Made by a program: the position numbers and the translations under genes. The notes beneath the pieces are model-generated. The model was given only the letters and a program-made list of their open reading frames with translations. It was not told the DNA's origin and made no database searches. Positions 1-6,060 of a stretch of DNA of 11,284 nucleotides are shown here, one piece after another. Positions within the stretch are counted from its first letter, which is position 1. Each line of letters opens with the position of its first letter. The DNA is from an uncultured Atopobium sp. (lineage in GTDB: Bacteria; Actinomycetota; Coriobacteriia; Coriobacteriales; Atopobiaceae): the NCBI GenBank assembly GCA_946999785.1, contig CAMQEO010000032.1, positions 1 through 11,284 on the forward strand. The letters run 5' to 3'.

Positions 1-6
1 TAACAC

Positions 7-24
7 TTTGGAAACGTTTCCAAA
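7..24. promoter_or_regulatory. LacI-family operator, perfect 18-bp palindrome
   Basis: The sequence TTTGGAAACGTTTCCAAA is a perfect 18-bp inverted repeat centred on CG, 36 bases before the first gene of the sugar operon. LacI/CcpA/MalR-family regulators bind palindromes with a central CpG, where a hinge-helix leucine inserts. The LacI-type regulator at 3216-4238 has this hinge leucine, so it is the likely ligand (inference). A catabolite (cre-like) role is an alternative. No matching promoter hexamers can be placed confidently between the operator and the gene, so the promoter probably overlaps the operator or lies just outside the window. Confidence 0.85.
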
Positions 25-60
25 ATATTAGATGCCCTTGGGCGAGAGGAGTTGTGAGAC

Positions 61-1404
61 ATGCTCAATCGTAGGAACTTCATTAAGGCGGGTCTCGGTT
101 TAAGCGCAGGTATGCTTGTTCCGTTTGCTGCAGGTTGCCAAGATGAGAAGGCTTCTTCAGGTAAAAAAGGTGAAGCTAAAGGTCACGTATACTACCTTAA
201 CTTTAAACCAGAATCTGACGAGCAGTGGAAAGAGATTGCCGAGATTTATAAAGAAGAAACTGGCGTTGAAGTTACTGTTAAAACAGCAGCTGCAGGTCAA
301 TATGCTTCTACCTTAAAGTCTGAAATGGGTAAAAGCGAAATGCCTACGCTTTTCCAAACCAACGGTCCTGTAGGCTTAGCAGGCTCTATTGATTACTGTG
401 CTGATTTGGACGACTCAGAAATCGTTAAAAACTGCACCAACGATGCATTTAAGCTTAAAGGTGACGACGGCAAGATTAAAGGTATCGCTTACGTAATTGA
501 GAGCTACGGTATTATCTACAACAAAAAACTTCTTGAGAAGTCTGGCCACAGTGCAGACGAAATCACCAACTTTGAGAGCTTCAAGAAGGTTGTTGAAGAC
601 ATTACTAAGCGCAAAGGCGAGCTCGGCTTTAGCGCATTTAACGCACCAGGTATGGATAAATCTTCCGACTGGCGTTTTAAGACTCACCTTGCAAACCTTC
701 CTATTTACTATGAATACAAGAAGGACAATATCCAATCTACTAAGGCTATTAAGGGTACTTACCTTGATAACTATCGTAAGATTTGGGATCTCTACATTAA
801 CAACTCAACTACAGATCCAAGTCTTCTTACCACAAAAACCGCTGATGACTGCACCAATGAATTCGTAACAGGTAAAGCAGTATTTTATCAAAACGGTACC
901 TGGGAGTACGAGAAGATTCAAGACCTCGGTGACGAGAACTTGGGCATGCTTCCAATTTACATTGGTGTTGAAGGCGAAGAGGACCAAGGTCTTTGCACTG
1001 GTTCTGAGAACTACTGGTGTGTTAACAAAAAGGCTAAACCTGAAGACGTTCAAGCAACTCTTGACTTTATGAATTGGTGCACCAATTCTGATAAGGGTGT
1101 TAAATGCCTTTGTGGTGGTAAGGAAGCTCTTCCTTCTGGTGCAAATGGTTGTGGCTTTACCATTCCATTTAAGAAGAATCTTGAAAGTGCTAACCCACTT
1201 GTTAATATTGCTAACAAATATGTTGCTGATGGTAAAACACCTGTTGACTGGTGCTTTGCAACTATGCCTTCTGAAGAGTGGAAGAACGGCGTAGGTTCAG
1301 CATTGGTTGCATATGCTGCAGCTCAAAATGACAGCAACTGGGGCGCAGTTGTTAAAGCATTTGTTGACGGCTGGAAGACAGAAGCTGAAAAGGCTAAGAA
1401 CTAA
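61..1404 (+). CDS. Sugar (maltodextrin-type) ABC transporter solute-binding lipoprotein
   Basis: This 447-residue extracytoplasmic binding protein of the MalE/SBP_bac_1 type should capture malto-oligosaccharides and deliver them to the two permeases downstream. The N-terminus has a twin-arginine motif (NRRNFIK, residues 3-9), a hydrophobic stretch to about residue 23, and a lipobox-like AAGC with Cys26 as the lipidation site. It therefore looks like a Tat-exported lipoprotein anchored on the outer face of the membrane. A Lys/Gly/Ser-rich linker (about 28-40) leads into the binding domain, which starts at HVYYLNFKPESDEQW. The mature part has ten cysteines (113, 125, 264, 312, 320, 340, 349, 351, 364, 398), many for this family. 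The start is set by GAGAGGAG at 44-51. It is first in the operon, next to permease, malQ and phosphorylase genes, which is the basis for the substrate. The exact sugar is not proven by the sequence. Confidence 0.9.
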   Translation: MLNRRNFIKAGLGLSAGMLVPFAAGCQDEKASSGKKGEAKGHVYYLNFKPESDEQWKEIAEIYKEETGVEVTVKTAAAGQYASTLKSEMGKSEMPTLFQTNGPVGLAGSIDYCADLDDSEIVKNCTNDAFKLKGDDGKIKGIAYVIESYGIIYNKKLLEKSGHSADEITNFESFKKVVEDITKRKGELGFSAFNAPGMDKSSDWRFKTHLANLPIYYEYKKDNIQSTKAIKGTYLDNYRKIWDLYINNSTTDPSLLTTKTADDCTNEFVTGKAVFYQNGTWEYEKIQDLGDENLGMLPIYIGVEGEEDQGLCTGSENYWCVNKKAKPEDVQATLDFMNWCTNSDKGVKCLCGGKEALPSGANGCGFTIPFKKNLESANPLVNIANKYVADGKTPVDWCFATMPSEEWKNGVGSALVAYAAAQNDSNWGAVVKAFVDGWKTEAEKAKN

Positions 1405-1421
1405 TAAGTCCTTAAAGCTCG

Positions 1422-1455
1422 TAAATGTGGCATTTATCACGTTTTAATTGTGATA
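1422..1455 (+). other. Two small, mutually exclusive intercistronic hairpins
   Basis: Just after the binding-protein gene, TAAATG (1422-1427) can pair with CATTTA (1431-1436) around a 3-nt loop. TATCAC (1435-1440) can pair with GTGATA (1450-1455) around a 9-nt loop. The two stems share bases 1435-1436, so only one can form fully at a time. Neither is followed by a run of T, so they are not terminators in themselves. They may shield the 3' end of the upstream message, but chance pairing is possible for stems this short. Confidence 0.35.
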
Positions 1456-1469
1456 GAGATGTAAGGGTT

Positions 1470-1506
1470 CGCGGAGGACATAGCACGTTGTTCTCCGCGT
1501 TTATTA
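1470..1506 (+). terminator. Intercistronic hairpin, weak terminator or mRNA-stabilising stem
   Basis: CGCGGAGGACA (1470-1480) pairs with TGTTCTCCGCG (1489-1499), an 11-bp GC-rich stem with one G-U pair and an 8-nt loop. It is followed by TTTATTA, a poor U-tract. It sits between the binding-protein gene and the first permease gene of the same operon. In sugar ABC operons such a stem commonly lets the binding protein be made in excess over the permeases, by partial termination or by protecting the upstream mRNA end. That role is an inference here; the stem itself is plain in the sequence. Confidence 0.6.
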
Positions 1507-1528
1507 CATGTAAGGGAGGTTTGTTAGC

Positions 1529-2371
1529 ATGGAAAAGTCTATAAAGAAGTACTGGCTTATCTTTTTGGTACCAACACTTGCTTCTTTTGCTATTGGTTTT
1601 GTTTTTCCGTTTATTATGGGATTGGTTCTTTCCTTTACCCACTTTACGACTGTAACCGATGCAACTTTTAATGGCTTTGAAAACTATATTGATGCATTCA
1701 GTGATAATTTATTCCAACATGCATTTTGGTACACTGCAGCGTTTGCGGTTGTTTCTGTCATCGTTATTAATGTTGTTGCATTTGCGATTGCTATGGCGTT
1801 AACAGGAAAACTTAAAGGAACCAATATTTTCCGTACATCATTTTTTATGCCTAACCTAATTGGTGGTATCGTTTTAGGTTATATTTGGCAGCTTATCTTT
1901 AACGGTGTTTTACAACAATACCAACAGACAATCAGTTTAAATGAATGGTACGGTTTTGTAGGTCTGGTTATCTTGGTTTCCTGGCAACAAATTGGTTACA
2001 TGATGATTATTTATGTTGCCGGTTTACAATCAATTCCAACCGATGTTTTGGAAGCTGCTCAAATTGACGGTGCCAATGCATGGCAGCGTTTATGGAATGT
2101 TACTATTCCAATGATGATGCCCTCCATTACCATTTGCTTGTTCTTGTCATTAACAGGCGGCTTTAAACTCTTTGATCAAAACCTTTCCCTTACGGCAGGC
2201 GAGCCGGCTCATATGTCCGAAATGCTTGCACTTAATATTTTTGATACGTTCTATGGTAGAACGGGCTGGGAAGGTGTTGGACAGGCTAAGGCTGTTGTGT
2301 TCTTCTTCCTTGTTACCATTTTGGGTCTTATTCAGCTCCAAATTACTCGTAAGAGGGAGGTGCAACAATAA
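1529..2371 (+). CDS. Sugar ABC transporter permease, MalF/UgpA type
   Basis: This 280-residue inner-membrane permease forms half of the translocation channel. It has about six hydrophobic segments, near residues 10-37, 66-92, 104-127, 141-168, 193-212 and 252-271. The conserved cytoplasmic EAA loop lies at residues 175-194 (EAAQIDGANAWQRLWNVTIP) and docks on the ABC ATPase. It is short, lacking the large periplasmic loop and extra N-terminal helices of the E. coli MalF, as is usual for Gram-positive maltodextrin/multiple-sugar permeases (MsmF, MdxF). A strong site, AAGGGAGGT at 1512-1520, fixes the start. Its stop codon overlaps the next start in TAATG, so translation is coupled to the partner permease. 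The sugar specificity comes from the neighbours, not from the permease sequence. Confidence 0.92.
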   Translation: MEKSIKKYWLIFLVPTLASFAIGFVFPFIMGLVLSFTHFTTVTDATFNGFENYIDAFSDNLFQHAFWYTAAFAVVSVIVINVVAFAIAMALTGKLKGTNIFRTSFFMPNLIGGIVLGYIWQLIFNGVLQQYQQTISLNEWYGFVGLVILVSWQQIGYMMIIYVAGLQSIPTDVLEAAQIDGANAWQRLWNVTIPMMMPSITICLFLSLTGGFKLFDQNLSLTAGEPAHMSEMLALNIFDTFYGRTGWEGVGQAKAVVFFFLVTILGLIQLQITRKREVQQ

Positions 2372-3210
2372 TGAAAGAAAGAAAAAGACTTTTATCTATT
2401 ATAGGAACTGTTGTCTTTTCGATTTTCAGTATTGCGTGGTTAATACCTATCGTAATTATTGTAATGAACTCGTTTAAGAAAAAGAGTTTCATTCAATCCA
2501 TACCTTTTGATTGGGTTACTCCAGAAACGTTTGCCAAATTTGCTAACTATACGGCTGCACTTAGAAAATATCACTTACTGGATGCGGTTGGTTGGACAGT
2601 GTTAATAACTGTTGGATCGGTAATTGTTATCCTCATTTGCACGTCAATGTGTGCATGGTATATTACCCGTGTTAAAAGCAAGGTAAGTAAATTTATTTAT
2701 TTGCTCTGTGTATTTTCAATGGTTGTTCCTTTCCAAATGGTTATGTTTACGCTCTCCTTTACTGCAGACCGTCTACACCTCAATACTCCTTGGGGTATCA
2801 TCATCGTATATCTAGGGTTTGGTGCTGGACTTGCAGTATTCATGTTCTGTGGTTTTGTAAAGTCTATTCCGGTTGAGATCGAGGAAGCAGCACTTATCGA
2901 TGGTGCAAGTCCGCTTCGTGCGTTCTTTACCATTGTGTTGCCTATCATGAAACCAACCTATATTTCTGTTGGTATTCTTGAAACCATGTGGATCTGGAAC
3001 GACTTTCTGCTTCCGTATCTTGTTTTGGATACCAATAAATACAAGACTATCTCTATCGTTATTCAGTTTATGAAGGGTAGTTATGGCCGTGTAGATATGG
3101 GCGCTATTATGGCGGCACTTGTTTTGGCTGTTATTCCTGTTATTGTCTTCTATCTTGCATGTCAGAAGTACATTATTAAAGGTGTTGCAGCTGGTGCTGT
3201 TAAAGGTTAG
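2371..3210 (+). CDS. Sugar ABC transporter permease, MalG/UgpE type
   Basis: This 279-residue membrane protein is the second channel subunit, pairing with the permease encoded just upstream. About six hydrophobic segments are visible, near residues 9-32, 72-97, 106-130, 140-163, 183-207 and 244-266. The EAA loop is at residues 172-191 (EAALIDGASPLRAFFTIVLP), the coupling site for the ATPase. Start ATG 2371 shares its first base with the upstream stop (TAATG), and the site AAGAGGGAGGTG at 2351-2362 lies inside the end of the upstream gene. The C-terminus ends KGVAAGAVKG, in keeping with the common MalG-family ending (KGLTAGAVKG-like), so the protein appears intact. The LacI-type gene begins only 5 nt later, within the same transcript. 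Confidence 0.93.
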   Translation: MKERKRLLSIIGTVVFSIFSIAWLIPIVIIVMNSFKKKSFIQSIPFDWVTPETFAKFANYTAALRKYHLLDAVGWTVLITVGSVIVILICTSMCAWYITRVKSKVSKFIYLLCVFSMVVPFQMVMFTLSFTADRLHLNTPWGIIIVYLGFGAGLAVFMFCGFVKSIPVEIEEAALIDGASPLRAFFTIVLPIMKPTYISVGILETMWIWNDFLLPYLVLDTNKYKTISIVIQFMKGSYGRVDMGAIMAALVLAVIPVIVFYLACQKYIIKGVAAGAVKG

Positions 3211-3215
3211 TTTCT

Positions 3216-4238
3216 ATGAACATTAAGGATATTGCGCGGATATCGGGTTATAGCGTAGGAACGGTGTCTCGTGTCTTAAACAGCAGTTCAAATGTGAGCC
3301 AAAAAGCACACGATCAAGTTATGGGTGTGGTAGATAAGTATCATTTTGAACCTAATGCTAATGCACGTAGTTTAAAGAGAACTGATACCCATTCCATCGC
3401 AGTTATGGTTAAAGGTCGCTATAATCCTTTATTCGCCAATATTCTTGAAAAGCTTCATACGTACCTTGACATGCGCGGAGAAGATGTATATGTTGCATAT
3501 TTGGACGAAGATGAAAACGAAGTGCAATTTGCGCTTCGGTATCAGAAAGCCCATAATCCGCGCGGTATAGTTTTTCTTGGCGGTGAGCTTGAGTATTTCA
3601 AGCAAGATTTTTGTCAAATTGTGTGTCCGTGTGTCGTAATTACCAATTCAACACAAACATTGCCTTTTGCTAATTTATCGTGTGTTTTAACAAACGATGG
3701 GCAAGCGTCTTCGGATATTGTGGATGTTTTGATTCAGGCACATCATTCAAAAATTGCAGTTATTGGAGGAAATCTTTCTCAAGGACAAATTAGTCTGAGA
3801 AGACTTTCGGGAGCCATTAGAAGATGTGCACAAGCTAAAATACCTTTCGATATGAGCTTGCAGTATGAACCATGCCATTTTTCAATGCGAGAGGGCTATG
3901 ATGCTTTACTTCGCGTTTTAAAACGCGTGCCCCAAACAACTGCGATTTTTGCATTGGGTGATGTTATTGCGATTGGAGTTATGAGAGCTTTGCGTGATAT
4001 TGGAAAGTCTGTTCCCCAAGATATTTCCCTTGTTGGTTTTGACGGTATTGAATCTTCTCAATTTTGTATTCCACGCCTTACAACAGTCAGACAGGATACA
4101 ACACGTTTAGCTGAGAGGGGGGCAGCAATTTTACTTTCTATGATCGAAGGTACTTCTCGAGGTAGTGTCTGTGAAATTGTTGACCATACTGTGTTAAAAG
4201 GTGAAACTGTTAAAAATCTGTCTGAATTAGATAACTAG
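3216..4238 (+). CDS. LacI-family transcriptional regulator, likely operon repressor
   Basis: This 340-residue protein has the LacI/GalR layout. The N-terminal helix-turn-helix MNIKDIARISGYSVGTVSRV has V14-G15 at the specificity positions of the recognition helix. The hinge helix (PNANARSLK, about 46-54) carries Leu53, the residue that wedges into a central CpG of the operator. A periplasmic-binding-protein-like effector domain runs from about residue 60 to the end, with the typical LVGFDGIESSQF segment followed by LTTVRQD. It probably binds the 7-24 palindrome and senses maltose or a related sugar; both points are inferred. It lies in the middle of the operon, 5 nt after the second permease gene, with only a weak site (AAAGG, 3202-3206). 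It should therefore be made at low level and control its own synthesis through the operon operator. Confidence 0.92.
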   Translation: MNIKDIARISGYSVGTVSRVLNSSSNVSQKAHDQVMGVVDKYHFEPNANARSLKRTDTHSIAVMVKGRYNPLFANILEKLHTYLDMRGEDVYVAYLDEDENEVQFALRYQKAHNPRGIVFLGGELEYFKQDFCQIVCPCVVITNSTQTLPFANLSCVLTNDGQASSDIVDVLIQAHHSKIAVIGGNLSQGQISLRRLSGAIRRCAQAKIPFDMSLQYEPCHFSMREGYDALLRVLKRVPQTTAIFALGDVIAIGVMRALRDIGKSVPQDISLVGFDGIESSQFCIPRLTTVRQDTTRLAERGAAILLSMIEGTSRGSVCEIVDHTVLKGETVKNLSELDN

Positions 4239-4280
4239 CGTTATGATAGACATTTGTTTATTGTTGGATGTTTGTTTGAA

Positions 4281-4287
4281 AGGAGAG
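4281..4287 (+). promoter_or_regulatory. Ribosome binding site that fixes the malQ start
   Basis: AGGAGAG lies 8 nt before ATG 4296. It chooses this ATG over a TTG at 4254 in the same frame, which has no site before it and would add 14 residues ahead of the family-typical MRSAGILLPITALPSPYGVG start. Confidence 0.85.
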
Positions 4288-4295
4288 AAGTCTTT

Positions 4296-5942
4296 ATGCG
4301 TTCTGCAGGAATATTACTGCCTATAACCGCTTTGCCTTCTCCTTATGGTGTGGGTACAATGGGTCAATCGGCTCGTGACTTTGTTGACTTTTTACACGAT
4401 TCGTCTCAAACGTACTGGCAGGTTCTCCCTATTGGTCCTACGAGTTTTGGTGATTCACCATATCAGAGTTTTTCTACTTTTGCAGGAAATCCTTATCTTA
4501 TCGATTTAGATACCCTTATTGCTGAAGGTCTTTTGTCTCAACGTGATGTTAAGACCGTAAATTGGGGTAACGATGCTCAGAAGGTTGATTACGGTCTTTT
4601 GTATAAAAACCGTTTCGATGTTTTACGAAAAGCTGTTAAAAAATTATGGGATGATCATACCTTTGAAGTTTCTCAATTTTGCAAGCTTGAACATTCCTGG
4701 TTGGATGACTATGCGCTTTATATGTCCTTAAAGGATAAAAACGACTCAAAGCCTTGGACTTCCTGGCCCGAGCCTGTTCGCCTTCGCGAGGCTCATGCAT
4801 TAGAGCAAGCTCGTAAAACGTTATCATCTGATATTAAATTTTGGCAGGGCGTTCAATATTTCTTTTATAAGCAGTGGGATGAACTTCACTTGTATGCTCA
4901 TGACAAAGGTGTACAGATTATTGGTGATTTGCCGATCTATGTTGCAGCAGACAGTGTGGATACGTGGTCTCACCCAGAACAATTTCAACTTGATGAGTTA
5001 AGATTGCCTACAGAAGTAGCAGGGTGCCCTCCTGATGGTTTTTCTGCAACAGGACAACTTTGGGGAAATCCTCTTTTCAACTGGGATGTTATGAAAAAAG
5101 ATGGATATTCTTGGTGGCTCACACGAATTTCAGCACAGTTTAGACTTTTTGATGTTTTGCGTATAGATCATTTTCGTGGATTTGATTCTTATTATGCAAT
5201 TCCTTATGGTGCTCAGGATGCTTCAGGTGGTAGATGGCGAAAGGGTCCAGGTATTTCATTCTTTAATCAGCTTAATAAGAAGCTTGGTAAACGCAATATT
5301 ATTGCTGAAGATTTAGGGTTTCTTACTCCATCAGTTATTAAACTTCTTAAAGACTCTACTTACCCTGGTATGAAAGTACTTGAATTTGGCTTTGATAGCC
5401 GCGATTCTGGTGGTAGAACCTATCAACCGCATAATTATCCAAAAAATTGTGTTGCCTATGTTGGAACTCATGATAACAGCACGGCACTTGGTTGGTTTGA
5501 AAGTGTTGATAAAAAAGACGCTGATTATGCACGCAAATATTTGCATATAGCAGACGGCGAAAGTGTTGCATGGGCTGCTATGCGTGGTATTTGGTCATCT
5601 GTGGCCGACACTGCAATCGTGCAAATGCAGGACGTTTTGGAACTTGATGATTCTGCGCGTATTAATGTTCCTTCTACCTTGGGCTCTAACTGGACATGGC
5701 GCTATAAAGCATGTGATCTTTCTGACAAACTTGCAAAACGCCTTAAAGATCAAATGTTCTTATATGAGCGTTTAAGCCAAGGTGATGTTCAAGAACTTGA
5801 AGAAGCCGAGGCTGCGCGCAAAGCTCATGAAGCTAAGAAAGCTTTAAAAGATTCGTCGGTATCTAAAACACCAAAAGTTGTTTTAGATACTCGCGATGAT
5901 TCTAAAAAACAATGTAAGTGTGGATCTCGAGGTAAAAAGTAG
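4296..5942 (+). CDS. malQ: 4-alpha-glucanotransferase (amylomaltase), GH77
   Basis: This 548-residue cytoplasmic disproportionating enzyme moves alpha-1,4-glucan segments between malto-oligosaccharides and releases glucose. It makes longer chains for the phosphorylase encoded next door. The start MRSAGILLPITALPSPYGVG and the GH77 motifs are clear. The nucleophile Asp291 is in RIDHFRGF, the acid/base Glu338 in IIAEDLG, and the third acidic residue Asp393 in GTHDNSTALGW. These match Thermus amylomaltase D293, E340 and D395. The substrate-site segments GDSPYQSFSTFAGNPYLIDL (52-71) and GDLPIYVAADSVDTW (210-224) are also present. The catalytic body ends near residue 495. About 50 extra residues follow, rich in Glu, Ala and Lys, ending CKCGSRGKK; most bacterial amylomaltases near 500 residues lack this tail. 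The gene starts 57 nt after the regulator gene. Confidence 0.96.
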   Translation: MRSAGILLPITALPSPYGVGTMGQSARDFVDFLHDSSQTYWQVLPIGPTSFGDSPYQSFSTFAGNPYLIDLDTLIAEGLLSQRDVKTVNWGNDAQKVDYGLLYKNRFDVLRKAVKKLWDDHTFEVSQFCKLEHSWLDDYALYMSLKDKNDSKPWTSWPEPVRLREAHALEQARKTLSSDIKFWQGVQYFFYKQWDELHLYAHDKGVQIIGDLPIYVAADSVDTWSHPEQFQLDELRLPTEVAGCPPDGFSATGQLWGNPLFNWDVMKKDGYSWWLTRISAQFRLFDVLRIDHFRGFDSYYAIPYGAQDASGGRWRKGPGISFFNQLNKKLGKRNIIAEDLGFLTPSVIKLLKDSTYPGMKVLEFGFDSRDSGGRTYQPHNYPKNCVAYVGTHDNSTALGWFESVDKKDADYARKYLHIADGESVAWAAMRGIWSSVADTAIVQMQDVLELDDSARINVPSTLGSNWTWRYKACDLSDKLAKRLKDQMFLYERLSQGDVQELEEAEAARKAHEAKKALKDSSVSKTPKVVLDTRDDSKKQCKCGSRGKK

Positions 5943-6060
5943 GTTATGAACATCGGTTTACACGTGGGCAGAATTACTGGGCAATGTTGTTTTGCATTTG
6001 CATGTCTTATATGTTCTACCAGTGTATGTTCGATGAAATAATTATAGGAGGTTGTAGTAG

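Noticed and set aside
2520..2537. Second operator-like site (GAAACGTTT core, 13 of 18 matches to the 7-24 palindrome) inside the second permease gene
   Set aside because: It is not palindromic outside the core, lies deep in coding sequence, and encodes an ordinary Pro-Glu-Thr-Phe-Ala stretch; chance similarity is likely.
4254..4295. TTG start that would lengthen MalQ by 14 residues
   Set aside because: There is no ribosome site before it, while ATG 4296 has AGGAGAG upstream and gives the family-typical N-terminus.
5943..6060. Possible promoter between malQ and the phosphorylase gene (TTGCAT and TTATAT)
   Set aside because: The hexamers are only 9 bp apart, far too close, and no better pair was found; the gene is probably read from the operon transcript.
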